Positions 36,721 through 47,605 of a stretch of 64,000 nucleotides of DNA are shown here, piece by piece. The stretch comes from Rhabdophis nuchalis (lineage: Eukaryota; Chordata; Lepidosauria; Squamata; Natricidae): contig CM077644.1 of assembly GCA_039707465.1 (NCBI GenBank), positions 217,563,462 through 217,627,461 of the forward strand. Reading direction: 5' to 3'. The translations under genes were made by a program, and so were the position numbers. The notes under the pieces were generated by a model. The model saw only the letters and a list, made by a program, of their open reading frames with translations, did not search any database and had not been told where the DNA came from. Position 1 is the stretch's first letter, and each line of letters opens with the position of its first letter.

Positions 36721-37380
36721 TAGCTAGCAGAACATCCTTCCCCTCTCCAATCTTGAGACAGAGACCTCACTTTGCACCATAGGTATCTAGGATCTTTGTG
36801 CCACATTCCAATCTTTAGTGACTCACAGATTATGACAGTTGTGTGTCTAGGAGATGCAGAACCTTGGATAGCTCCAGATTGTTCCAGAGACAGTTTATCC
36901 CATTGGGACAAAATGTTCCATTCTAGATTCTGTTTTTTCTCTGAAGTCTAAAGAGATGTTCCTTAGTCCTGAAATCTTATATCTCAGTCATCCTCTGCAT
37001 GCTGTTAAATAAGCAAAAGGTAATGTGAGATCTGTGACATAAATGGGACTAATTTAAGAGCTTCTGATTCAATGGGATCCTTGATGACAGCTCTATAACC
37101 TGCAAAAGAGAAAGAGAAAAATATAGCGATGTAGGATTGCTCAGCCAAAGTGCCTTTCCCATAAGAGACCATTAATCATCCATTTTCAATTCTAGTAGGA
37201 AAAGGAAGTGGCGGGGTTTATCCTTCTAACCGGTTTTATATATTACTTTGTTAATTACTTGCAGTCGGAAAAGTTAAATGGGTTATAAATTCAAGTAAGT
37301 ACATTGCCTGAATCTTTTAAAGAAAGTGACCCTGCCTGGCTGGATGGATACAGGCAAGTGGACAGCTGCTGAAATATAGA
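36721..37380. other. Intron, nothing recognised
   Basis: Intron sequence with no feature that I recognise. Confidence 0.45.
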
Positions 37381-37381
37381 T

Positions 37382-37735
37382 AAGGCTACCTTAAGAACAT
37401 AAGAACAGCCTTTCTGGAACAGGCCACAGCCCATCCAGTCCAGCATTCTGTCTCACACAGTGGCTCACCATTTGCTTCAGGGTATTCCCAAGCAGATGTC
37501 TTCACCTGCTTATGATTCCCTGCAAATGGCATTGAGAAATATCCTGCCTATCTCTCCATCCCAGAGGGTGTCCTTAGGCATCCATAATGATAGCCATTGA
37601 TACCCTTGTTCTCCATGAACTCGTCTAATCCTTTCTTAAAGGTGTTGAGGCTGACAGCTGTCACCACTTCTTCTGGCAGGGAGTTCCATAGACCAGTGAT
37701 CCTCTGGGTGAAAAAGTACCTTAATATCTACTTAC
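37382..37735 (-). mobile_element. LINE C-terminal/3' fragment (CR1-like)
   Basis: The complement encodes SLWNSLPEEV-type sequence followed by VSLNTFKKGLDEFMENKG, and then a conserved reptile LINE 3' region ending in cttatgttctt (taagaacataagaac on the plus strand at 37392). WNSLP followed by FKK in the C-terminal region is shared by CR1/L2-clade elements. The exact family is not certain. Confidence 0.6.
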
Positions 37736-37739
37736 CTTG

Positions 37740-39625
37740 AAAGGAGTGTTAGATGGATTTAATGTACATTTGATTCTGGGGCATTTTTAAAAGAAGTGGT
37801 TGGAGGGAGATTAATAACAAAGAGCTGGTATGCAGGTACCAATTTTTGTTTTTTGGGGGGATGGGGTTGTCACTTTTATGTTTCACGTTGGCCTAATGAA
37901 CAAAGAAGGACAGAAGGAATTACTTGAGTAATTTATTTATTGTTGCTCACCTACAGAGAGAAATCTTGCCCAACTACAGCACTTATCTACATAACTATTA
38001 GATATACTCTGAAACTGCTAGGTGGATCTACCTTCACCCTTTTCCTGCACACAAAGATTCCGAGCTTCTTTATTCAATCAAAGAGACTGAGATTCTGAAG
38101 TACATTCCAACAGGGTTTGTTAGCACTGTGGTTGAATACGTTTAGCAATAGGAAATTTAAAGGCCACAGGTTAGAAGTCAAACAGGGACTGTCTTTGTGT
38201 AACAGAAATGGAGCAATCAGAATATCTTCATTTTGATTCCTACATGAAGGCAATTGTAGAGGCGGTTCAGAAGATCAAACACATCTTCTCCTGGTGGGTT
38301 AGGGATGTCTTTTTATCCAGCATGAGCTGAAGCTTATTGGCCAGGTGGCAGCTTATTAAGCCTGAAGCACTTCAGCTTGTATTTGAAAAGTGCATGGGTA
38401 GCAAGTGTTCCTCAAGGAATATTGACCCAGTAGAATGGTTGTTGAGCTGAACAGATCGTAGAATCAAAGAGTTGAAAAGGGACATTTAGGCTATTTGCAG
38501 CTATAGTATGTCATGTTTCCAACTTATATTTAGTTTGCAATTAACTATGTCAATTTTTTAAAATGATAAATACTGTTATCAAGTGAGGTATTTCATAGCC
38601 TATATTTCAATTTCTTTCCCAGCTGTGTATGCATGTGCCTATTTGTTCTGTTAAACTCAGACCATTTTGAGTTGTATATTTATCTCTTTCAGCTACAGAT
38701 TTGATTTTGAATTATGTGCAAATGTTATACACATTCCCTCTACCTCTTAATCCAGGTGTCTTATAAAAATGATAGAGAATGAGGAACTCAGGACTGTTAT
38801 CAAGCTATGCCTGCAGAATTCCCACAATCTCCTAAGCAAATCCCTTAAATAGACTAAGAGATAAAGTTAGTCTAGCTAGATAAATCCATGATGCCTCCTA
38901 GTAATTACTGCATTGTTTTCAAGATTCTTTTTTTAATTTTCCCTCTTCAGAGTAATATGTTTTGAGCAGCTCTTAATCTGATTCACTTTTACATTAAATT
39001 GATCATCCTATCATCTTCCACAGTAGTCAGAGAAATACAAGGATTAACTAAATAATCCCATATTTCAGAAAATTAGGTAGAATTCTGAGTTTCCCAAAAC
39101 AGCCACTTTATTAAAGAAGCAGCTCTTGAAAGGGGTGGAAGAGAAAAAAATACATCATTCTGAAAATTAATGTGACCTTTCCATAGAAAGATTTCCTTTA
39201 ATCACATCTCAGTGCTTAACAGGGCAGATCTGACGTTGATTTGGTAGACATCTTTTTTTTTTTCATACACAAGTCATTAAAAGCATATTGAGGAGGGAAA
39301 TGTCTGTTAAAAATTAACTCAGTATGAAGAAATATGCATGCTTAAATATTATAGCAATGCTTCCTTTTCCTCAGAGAGACACTATTGAAAAACAACTCAT
39401 TTAATATGAGTTATTTATAGTTATAAAAGTTATATAGTTATAAAATATGTTTCATATTTTATTTTTATTTTTTTGTCTTTGTTTTGTCCTGGAGGGATAT
39501 TTTAACTGGAAATAAATAAAAAAATATTTTAAAAAAAAGAAAAATACTGTAACTGATTTTTGCCATTTTGACTTAGTAACCTAGATACCCAACCTATGTC
39601 TGTAGCTATAACAATGTGTGAGATG
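37740..39625. other. AT-rich intron, nothing recognised
   Basis: Nearly 1.9 kb of intron in which I recognise no repeat family, exon or RNA gene. Confidence 0.5.
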
Positions 39626-40370
39626 GAGACTACAAGTAGTCCTGGACTTAAAATCACAATTGGGACTGGTATTTTGGTTGTAGGTTGTTGTAACTGTATG
39701 TCACAGAGCCCACGTGGACCCATTTTTTGGACAATTTTTACAGTGATCATTAAGAGAATCACATTGCTGTAAGTCTGAATAACATGGTTGTAAAGTGAAC
39801 CATGCAAGCCACTATTAAGCAAATCCATTCTTCGTAGTGGGTGTTTTATGCCACAAACTGGGAAAAAATTAATTGTACACCTCCCATAATCTCTCGGTGA
39901 GAGAAATGGATGGTCTCCAAATTTAATCTATATAAATAAAAATGTAAAATAGTTTGTACGAATCCACTAATCTCAAAAAGTACCGGACCGATTTAAACCA
40001 AACTTTCACACAATGTAGCGAAGCACTTCGGATAGTAGAATACCAAATCATTTTGTGCCTAGCACACGTGTGTTGTGTCCAAATTACACACAAAAAAATG
40101 TACTCACTGAAATGTGATTTAACATGCCTGTAGCCACGCCCATCAAACTGCTTTTCAACTGTGAGTGTTGGAAAAGGCCTCATACGGCGGCCTCTTGGGG
40201 CCAAAAAGGCACAGAGGATAGCAAACTCCCAGGTGGCCCATAGAGGGGGGGGGAGAAATTCTGCTCAGGACTGTTCTCTGAGGTAAAAAAAAAACGGAGG
40301 CAGGCAGCTACTTTAAACTGTTTAATACGGACTGAACCAAACTGTAACAAAGAATCACCCATCTGACAGC

Positions 40371-41850
40371 AAATACAGTTTAATAAAAGAGGGACTAGGG
40401 AAGACATGATAGCAGCCTTCCAATATCTCAGAGGGTGCCCCAAAGAAGAGGGAGTCAAGCTATTCACCAAGGCACCTGAGGGCAGAACAAGAAGCAATGG
40501 GTGGAAACTAATCAAGGAGAGAAGCAACCTAGAACTGAGGGCAAATTTCCTGGCAGTGAGAACTATTAACCAGTGGAACATCTTGCCACCAGAAGTTATG
40601 GATGCCCCAACACTGGATGTGTTTTTAAGAAGAGACTGGAAAACCATTTGTCTGAAACGGCATAGGGTCTCCTGCTTGAGCAGCGGGGTTGGACTAGATG
40701 ACCTCCAAGGTCCCTTCCAACTCTGCTATTGTATTATTGTATTACAGTAGATAGGGGAATAGAGAGACAGGGAGAAATACAGTTTAATAAAAGAGGGACT
40801 AGGGAAGACATGATAGCAGCCTTCCAATATCTCAGGGGTTGCCCCAAAGAAGAGGGAGTCAAGCTATTCACCAAGGCACCTGAGGGCAGAACAAGAAGCA
40901 ATGGGTGGAAACTAATCAAGGAGAGAAGCAACCTAGAACTGAGGGCAAATTTCCTGGCAGTGAGAACTATTAACCAGTGGAACCAGAAGTTATGGATGCC
41001 CCAACACTGAAGAGAGAAGAGACTGGAAAACCATTTGTCTGAAACAGCATAGGGTCTCCTGCTTGAGCAGTGGGGTTGGACTAGATGACCTCCAAGGTCT
41101 CTTCCAACTCTGCTATTGTATTATTGTATTACAGTAGGTAGGTAGATAGGGGAATAGAGAGACAGGGAGAAATACAGTTTAATAAAAGAGGGACTAGGGG
41201 AGACAGGATAGCAGCCTTCCAATATCTCAGGGGTTGCCACAAAGAAGAGGGAGTCAAGCTATTTTCCAAGGCACCTGAGGGCAGGACAAGAAGCAATGGG
41301 TGGAAACTAATCAAGGAGAGTAGCAACTTAGAACTGAGGAGAAATTTCCTGGCAGTTAGAACAATTAATCAGTGGAACAACTTGCCTCCAGAAGTTGTGA
41401 ATGCCCCAACACTGGAAGTCTTCAAGAAGATGTTGGATAGCCATTAGTCTGAAATGGTATAGGGCAGTGATGGCTAACCTTTTTTGGCTCACGTGCCAAT
41501 AGCAGGGGGAGTGCAGGGGTGATGTGCACAGGTGTGTCACATCCATAATGCTATGTGCATGACTACCTGCATTTGGCATGCTTTTTACGTCATCCCCAGG
41601 CTCCAGAGGGTTTATAGGAGCCTGGGGAGGGTGAAAACAGCCTTCCCCCACCTCCAGAGGACAAAAAATGGCCTCAAAAGAAGGCCTAAATCAGCTGGCC
41701 AGGGCACACATACAAACTGAAGCTGACAGGGCAATGCCTCGAGTGGCCTAAGAAATGGTTCCATGTGCCACCTGTGGCACCCGTGCCATAGGTTCGCCAT
41801 CATGGGTATAGGGCTTCCTGCCTAGCAGGGAGTTGGACTAGATGACCCCC
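40371..41850 (+). repeat. Three tandem CR1 3'-end units, period about 400 bp
   Basis: Units start at 40371, 40775 and 41170 with AAATACAGTTTAATAAAAG. Each encodes a piece of CR1 C-terminus (REDMIAAFQYLRGCPKEEGV, then KLFTKAPEGRTRSNGWKLI and INQWN) and closes with the CR1 tail gggttggactagatgacctc and a TATTG-like end. Units 1 and 2 are nearly identical, although unit 2 has a deletion before GACTGG near 41010; unit 3 is more diverged and is split by a hAT-like element. A linker (ataggggaatagagagacag then ggagaaatacag) joins the units and reappears in the minisatellite that follows. This is segmental tandem duplication, not three insertions. Confidence 0.9.
41465..41805. mobile_element. hAT-like element, CAGTGATGG family
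   Basis: The left end CAGTGATGGCTAACC and right end GGTTCGCCATCATGG are inverted. The 8-bp duplication gtataggg is exact at 41457-41464 and 41806-41813. It interrupts the third CR1 unit of the Helitron-like element, so it arrived after that unit was in place. 341 bp, no transposase. Confidence 0.92.
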
Positions 41851-41937
41851 AAGGGATAGATAGAGAGGCAGAAATAAGGTAGGTATGTAGGTAGGTATGT
41901 AGGTAGGTAGGTGGATAGGTGGATAGATGGATAGATG

Positions 41938-41993
<56 letters not shown>

Positions 41994-41995
41994 CA

Positions 41996-42075
<80 letters not shown>

Positions 42076-42905
42076 GACAGTAGGTAGGTAGGTAGGTAGG
42101 TAGGTAGGTAGGTAGGTAGGTAGGTAGAGGGAGAAAGGGAGAAATATAGTAGGTAGGTAGGTAGGTAGGTAGGTACATAGGTAGGGGGATGGATAGATAG
42201 ATAGATAGGGAGAAATACAGTAGATAGGTAGGTAGAGGGATAGACAGAGAGGGAGAAATACAGTAGGTAGGCAGGTAGGTGGATAGGGGGATAGATAGGG
42301 AGAAATACAGTAGGTAGGTAGGTGGAGGGAGAAAGCAAGAAATACAATAGGTAGGTAAGTAGAGGGATAGACAGAGAGGGAGAAATACGGTAGGTAGGTA
42401 GGTGTATAGATAGCGAGAAATACGGTAGGTAGGTAGGTAGAGGGATAGAGGGGGGGAAATACAGTAGGTAGGTAGGTAGATAGAGGGAAAAAGAAAGAAA
42501 TACAGTAGGTAGGTAGGTAGAGGTATAGAGAGAGGGAGAAATACAGTAGGTAGGTAGGTAGAGCGATAGAGGGGGAAATACAGTAGGTAGGTAGGTAGAT
42601 AGAGGGAAAAAGAGAAATACAGTAGGTAGGTAGGTAGGTAGAGGGATAGACAGAGAGGGAGAAATACAGTAGGTAGGCAGGTATGTAGATAGGGGGATAG
42701 ATAGAGAGGGAGAAATATAGTAGGTAGGTATGTAGGAAGGTAGGTAGGTAGAGGGATAGAGAGGGGGAAATACAATAGGTAGGTAGGTAGGTAGGTAGGT
42801 AGGTAGGTAGGTAGGTAGAGGGAGAAAGAAAGAAATACAGTAGGTAGGTAGGTAGAGGGATAGATAGATAGAGAGAGAGAGAGAGAAAAATACAGTAGGT
42901 AGGTA
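41851..42905. repeat. TAGG/GATA/GAAA minisatellite of the Helitron-like element
   Basis: Runs of TAGG, ATAG and AAAG units alternate with a recurring module of the form agagagggagaaatacagta, about 17 times. A pure GATA run lies at about 41938-41993 and an AAAG run at about 41996-42074. Long frames through it (for example serine/threonine/tyrosine/leucine/proline repeats on the minus strand) are artefacts of the repeat and not genes. Confidence 0.95.
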
Positions 42906-43463
42906 TGTTGGGGCTTATATGGTGGTTGGGTGTATGTGTGCAGGTGTAGATCTACACACAGATTGGTTGGCCATTTAACCAGACTGGGCCACAGCAACGC
43001 GTGGCCGGGTATAGCTAGTATATAAATAAATAAACAAAAACTGCAGCAAAACCAGCAAAAAAAAACCAAAACACCAACCTTGAAAATCATGGTCATGTGA
43101 CTGTGAGATACTGCAACCATTCATAAATGAAAGCCTGTTGACAAGTCCTTGAAATTAGATTTTGACCTGGAGAATTAGGGGGCGTGCTTTATAGACCGCA
43201 AAACATGCTTTCCAAGGGCATCATAACTTCGAATCGTTGTTGCATGACTGGTCATAAATCGAACATTAACTTCACTTGGGTTTGCCTCTTAACTTTCAAA
43301 TACTCCTGAAAAGCTGTGGAGTTTTATTTTATCTGTACTTGCATATAAATATCTAATATACTAATACAAACTTGTATATTTGTTAGATGAGTTCAGAGCT
43401 TCTCAAGGAGATGTGGATGCTTGGGATTGGGCCAACAGGTACATACCTGCTTCCTTGGCTATA

Positions 43464-43687
43464 CAGGTAGTCCTTGACGTGCAAGAGTTCATTTAGTGAC
43501 TGTTCAAAGTTACAAGGACATTGAAAATTGACTTATGATCATTTTTAACACTTACAACTATTGCAGCATCCGCATGGTCAAGTAGTCAAAATTCAGAAGC
43601 TTGACAACTGACTCAGTTATGACAGCTGCAGTGTCGCGGGAGACACACGATCACCTCAATTGTGGTCGTACATTGAGGACTACTTGT
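43464..43687. mobile_element. Tigger-like TA-site MITE, internally shortened
   Basis: The left end CAGGTAGTCCTTGACGTG follows TA (43462-43463), and the right end GAGGACTACTTG is the complement with changes. At 224 bp it lacks part of the interior seen in the 330-350-bp copies at 24336 and 49877. Confidence 0.75.
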
Positions 43688-43856
43688 CTGTTTTAAATTG
43701 ATATTACCCAATCTGCTAAACTAGAAGTGAAGACTTCAATTCCCAGAATGCCCCAGCCAATATGGTCATTGCTAGGAATTTTGGGAATGAAAGTCTACAC
43801 ATCTGCTTATGGAAATATTACTTTGAAAAACCACATATATGGTAAATGCTCTATGC

Positions 43857-44315
43857 CAGTGATGGCTAACCTTTTTCCCATCGGGTGCCAAAAGCAGGGG
43901 GGAATGCATGGGGAGGTCATGCATGGGCATGCCCACACCCATAATTCTATGCATGCGACACCCCCCCCCCATCCGCACGCATACACATGTGACCCCTGCC
44001 TTCCCCAGGCTCCAGAGGCTTTCTGAAAGCCTGGGGAGGGTGAAAATGCCCTTTCCCGTCCTCCCAGAAGCCCCCCTGAAGCCTCCAGAGGGCGAAAAAT
44101 GGCACTACGGGCAACCTGGAAGTTCGGGAACAGACTTCCAGTTTGCTGGTAGGATCATTTTTCGCCCTCTGGAGGCTTCAGGAGGCTTCCCTGAAATGGC
44201 TGAAAATGAAGGCTAAAGTCAGTTGGCCAGCACACGTATGCACGCTGGAGCTGACAGGGCAATGCCTCGCATACCCTAACAAATGGTTATGCATGCCACA
44301 GGTTCCCCATCGCAG
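43857..44315. mobile_element. hAT-like element, CAGTGATGG family
   Basis: The left end CAGTGATGGCTAACC and right end GGTTCCCCATCGCAG are inverted with mismatches. The 8-bp duplication ctctatgc is exact at 43849-43856 and 44316-44323. The interior has the family's ccccaggctccagaggcttt block. No transposase. Confidence 0.9.
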
Positions 44316-44330
44316 CTCTATGCTATAGGC

Positions 44331-44492
44331 CAGTGGCCCCCAACCTTTTGGGCACCAGGGTCCGTCCAGTTTCGTGGGAAAAGGTTTTTCCGCAGACTGG
44401 AAGGCACATGTTTTTGTGTGCTGCCTGCATCCCAAAAACTTTGTTTTTGCTGCCTGGTTTCTGGCATGCTGCAGACTGGTTAGGGACCCCTG
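44331..44492. mobile_element. hAT-like MITE with CAGTGGCCCCCAACC end
   Basis: The left end CAGTGGCCCCCAACCTTTTG with gggcaccagggtccgtccag resembles a widespread vertebrate hAT-Charlie type MITE; the right end is gttagggacccctg. The 8-bp duplication ctataggc is exact at 44323-44330 and 44493-44500. It inserted at the outer edge of the preceding element's target duplication; base 44323 belongs to both duplications. Confidence 0.88.
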
Positions 44493-44500
44493 CTATAGGC

Positions 44501-45980
44501 AGTGTTTTCCCTTCTTTTAGATATTTCTTTTTTGTGTATGATTCTCTTTCTTTAATATTATAATTTTAATTCTCCAATGAGGCCCCTTTTTGTGGCCGAT
44601 ATATCTTACATGTGATAAAAATCCTACAACAGTTAGTTTGGGATGTTAAATATATAACTTTATACAAATATACATTTGATCAGGTTTTTTTGAAGATCCA
44701 TGGGTTGAGTAGAAAAAAAATAAAAATAAAAGCAATTTAGGAGAAAGCAACAGGAAAAAAGCAACAGGAAATCCCAAATGCAAAGACAAAATGACAGTTG
44801 AACAAATATTTTGATAAATTCTGCATTTCGCATGTCTTGATCAGATGGGCTGAAAGTATAACATAAAATATAATGATATAAAGACATCTAAAAACTGATT
44901 CAAAATCAGGATGGTGACTTAGAGTTTTTCATTCAAGTGTGCAATCAAATCAGACCTTTTTAAAAACCCATCTGACCTTTCTTTAGAAGCCACCTGTGAA
45001 GGAAAGATAAGAAAGGTAGAGAGAAAAGGTCATCAGAAAAAGAAAAAAAATGGAGTCAAAAATATCAGAAGAAAGGGGACTTGATGGTGCCACACATATT
45101 TTCTCCAGGCTTGGTTCATTACCAGGAACTGATATGTGCACCTCAAAAGGTTAAAAGAAATCCTTTAACTCAAAATAAAAACTTCTGTTGTATAGTAATT
45201 TTTCCAGGTCCAAATCATGAAAATAAGGAAGGAATGGAAGTGCAAATGTGAATGACTCTCATATTAAAAATTCCCCAGCTCCAAGATCCAAATGTAAAAG
45301 GCTGGAATTGAATCACCTCATTCCCTCCAAAAGGTTTCGGCTAGTTGGGAAGGGAAGTGGCCTTCCCTGAGCCAACACATGCTGCCAATCCTTGTATGGT
45401 GTAAAGCAGAATTGAACAATTTGTGGCCATCCAGCTGTTTTTGGACGGTAATTTGCCTGCCTCCTCACCATTGGCTATGCTGGCTGATGAAATAAGAGCT
45501 AGAGCTTAACAATATTTTTCCTCTTTGACGTACATAAAATATATGGTTGGCATATAAGGGCCTTTTGCCAAAATTGATTCAGTGTATGCTTCTTCAACAA
45601 TCTTTCTTTTGTGAGGGGGAGCTGGGTAATTAAAAGATTGCACTGTTGCATAAGTTCAGTTTCTTGAATCCAGCTAATACTTAAAAAAATGATCAGGTGA
45701 GAACAAGGAAGAACACAAGAACAAGGTGTTGTGTTATTGTATATGGTATCATATTAGAGTCTTAGGCTACTTCTGGACTTTTATTTCATATGTACACTAG
45801 CTTGTTGGCAGTTCCACTGGCAAAGGGTATCTTTCACCCCAAATATATAAATTTGTTATGTCAAATACATTACTGGAGAGAAATTAAAAGGAGAACAGGT
45901 TGACAATATTAGTATATCTTCAAAAAAAGTCTGCATTCTAATAGGGCATTATTCTGTAAACAAATGATTATAATTTAAAA
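44501..45980. other. Intron with one eroded hAT-like remnant
   Basis: Mostly unrecognised AT-rich intron. At about 45405-45495 ggccatccagctgtttttgg and ccattggctatgctggctga resemble a decayed squamate hAT-like MITE. No coding feature. Confidence 0.4.
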
Positions 45981-45982
45981 AT

Positions 45983-46085
45983 GCTTCTGCGCATACACAG
46001 AAGCAAAAACCAAGATGGCAGCACCTACTGCGCTGCCAATAGAACCGGTTTGGGGTGTGGCAGGCTAAATTACTATCTAATCAAC
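45983..46085. mobile_element. Truncated hAT-like MITE, CAGTGGTGGG family
   Basis: Matches the interior of the copy at 23469: aagatggcagcacctactgc, ccaatagaaccggttt, aaattactatctaatc. Both terminal inverted repeats are missing; the right side runs directly into an L2 fragment. Confidence 0.6.
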
Positions 46086-46885
46086 CTGGCGATAAGAGTG
46101 GCCAAACGTCGGTATTGTGCCACTCTTATCGCGTCCGCAGATAACCGCCCTGCCGCCCTATTTGGGGTGACCTGCTCCCTCCTTCACCATAGGCCGCGGG
46201 AAGCACCTCTACAGGGCAGAGCAGAGGAATTTGGAGAATATCTGCAGGACAAAATCGCTCAGATTCGGAGCGAGTTGGTCTCCACCGAAAGTGGTCCGGA
46301 GGAGGCGTCGGAAGCGGGTCTTGAGATACCATTCTGGGAGGAGTTTGACTGTTACTTCCGATGATATGGACAGGTTGCGTAGGAGACTGAGGGCTACCAC
46401 ATGTTTATTGGACCCGTGTCCCTCCTGGCTTGTACTGGCATCCTGGGAGGTTTCACGAGGCTGGCTCCAGGAAACAGTGAATGCTTCTTTGAGTGAGGGG
46501 TTCTTGCCTACCATCTTGAAAGAGGCGGTGGTGAGGCTTCTCCTCAAGAAGCCTTCCCTGGACCCAGCATTGTTAGTAAATTACCGTCCGGTCTCCAACC
46601 TTCACTTCCTGGCGAAAGTTGTAGAGAGTGTGGTGGCACAACAGTTTCCACGCCATCTGGAGGAAATTGATTATCTGGACCCGCACCAGTCCGGCTTCCA
46701 GCCCGGTCACAGCACCGAGACAGCATTGGTCGCGTTGGTGGATGATCTCTGGAGGGCCAGAGATGGGGGTTGCTCCTCCATCCTGGTCCTATTAGACCTC
46801 TCGGCGGCTTTTGATACCATCGACCATGGTATCCTATTGCATCGACTGGAGGGGTTGGGGGTGAGGGGCACTCTTATCACCACTA
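46086..46885 (+). mobile_element. L2 LINE fragment: linker and N-terminal reverse transcriptase
   Basis: Plus-strand translation, across at least one frameshift, gives ATLIASADNRPAALFGVTCS, the linker, then the reverse-transcriptase block LLVNYRPVSNLHFLAKVVES, LDPHQSGFQPGHSTETALVA and VLLDLSAAFDTIDHGILLHR. It breaks off after LEGLGV, before the catalytic FADD motif, and abuts a second L2 fragment in opposite orientation. The longest frame is 46231-47112 but includes the reversed fragment, so it is not a real protein. Confidence 0.9.
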
Positions 46886-47290
46886 GGTACGTCCTTAAAT
46901 GGGATCTTACCTGTGTTTGGTCAGATTCGGACCGTGTGGATCACCAAATGCTCTCTAGGCATCTCTTGCAGCGTTTCATCACCCTCAGCTCCTCAGAGAA
47001 CCAAGGGGCTAGGGTGGATCGGCACCGCGTGAGAGGCCGCAAGGGCGTGACCCGGTCCAAGGCCCCCATGGCCGCACTATTCCATGTGGCCACTAGGACC
47101 TCAGTCGAGTAGTGGGTCAAGGTCGCAGTTGGTGGCCCAAGCTCCGTCTGGAACCTCTCTGGGTCCATCAGGCACCTGGGGCGGAACCATCTTGATATCT
47201 CAGGCTCCGCCTCCCCGCGGTGGGATGTAGCGGTTGGGAACTCAAGCCGGAGGAGAGAGTGATCAGACCATGACAGGGGTACAATGGCTA
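46886..47290 (-). mobile_element. L2 LINE fragment upstream of the reverse transcriptase, inverted
   Basis: Minus-strand translation gives DRVTPLRPLTRCRSTLAPWF, then SEELRVMKRCKRCLES, the L2 segment between endonuclease and reverse transcriptase. In an intact L2 it lies immediately before the region in the neighbouring plus-strand fragment. The two fragments are therefore adjacent parts of one element in opposite orientation. Confidence 0.85.
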
Positions 47291-47395
47291 AACTTCATTA
47301 CGCGGCACTTAGCCACTGAGCCATAGTGTATTTTTAATCACTGTGTTGCATACTAGGAGGGTCTTCTCTTTACATTGAAGAGTGATATGCAAATC

Positions 47396-47536
47396 ACCCT
47401 TCTCCAATCTGGTGCCTTCTTGGTGGGTTGGTATCCTTCTGGAATGCTTACCCACCATAGCCAACAGTATCATTGGCAGGAAATTATATTAATTACAGTT
47501 CCCGCACATCTGGAAGGCACTAGATTGGAGAAGCTT
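47396..47536. mobile_element. Palindromic hAT-like MITE, CCAATCTGGTGCC family
   Basis: The left arm CCTTCTCCAATCTGGTGCC and right arm GGAAGGCACTAGATTGGAG are inverted, with TGGTGGGTTGG and ACATCTGGAAGG blocks inside. This is a common squamate hAT-like element by recognition. The target duplication was not resolved. Confidence 0.65.
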
Positions 47537-47540
47537 ATCT

Positions 47541-47605
47541 TTTTTACAATGACAATAAGGATGATGATGATGATGATGATTATTATTATTATTATTATTT
47601 TAAAT
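47541..47605 (+). repeat. LINE 3'-tail-like motif with (GAT)n/(ATT)n microsatellite
   Basis: TTTTTACAATGACAATAAGG followed by GAT and ATT repeats has the same form as the LINE tails near 53010 (complement) and 62140. Confidence 0.6.

Larger units (their letters stand above)
39927..43018 (+). mobile_element. Helitron-like non-autonomous element with captured CR1 tails and minisatellite
   Basis: The 5' end TCTATATAAATAAAAATG and 3' end ...GGCCGGGTATAGCTAG are typical Helitron termini. A 6-bp-stem hairpin (GGCCAC at 42987-42992, GTGGCC at 43001-43006, 8-nt loop) sits 8 nt before the terminal CTAG. The element lies between A (39926) and T (43019), with no target duplication, as Helitrons insert. 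From left to right it holds about 320 bases of 5' sequence, three tandem CR1 3' ends (40371-41850), about 1 kb of TAGG/GATA minisatellite (41851-42905), and a unique 3' segment of about 113 bases. No Rep/helicase is encoded, so mobility would depend on an autonomous relative. A second copy on the minus strand at 56690 shares the 3' segment. Confidence 0.82.
39633..43290. mobile_element. Possible TA-site MITE split by the Helitron-like element
   Basis: CAAGTAGTCCTGGACTTA after TA (39631-39632) resembles the CAGGTAGTCC terminus. To the right of the Helitron-like element, 43080-43270 carries related phrases (catggtcatgtgactgtgag, actggtcataaatcgaac). The two flanking parts may therefore be halves of one diverged element. 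The right terminus was not found, so this is tentative. Confidence 0.4.

Noticed and set aside
41851..42905. CRISPR array or centromeric satellite
   Set aside because: The repeat is a tetranucleotide-based minisatellite without regular spacers, and it is confined to a Helitron-like element.
41822..43120. 432-residue minus-strand frame of STYLPTY-type repeats
   Set aside because: It is the translation of the TAGG/GATA minisatellite and contains no protein domain.
46231..47112. 293-residue plus-strand frame as a single protein
   Set aside because: Only the first two thirds are L2; the rest is the antisense of another L2 fragment, so the fusion is accidental.
46086..47290. Twin-priming inversion of a single L2 insertion
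   Set aside because: The inverted upstream part lies on the wrong side of the downstream part, and the 3' end is missing.
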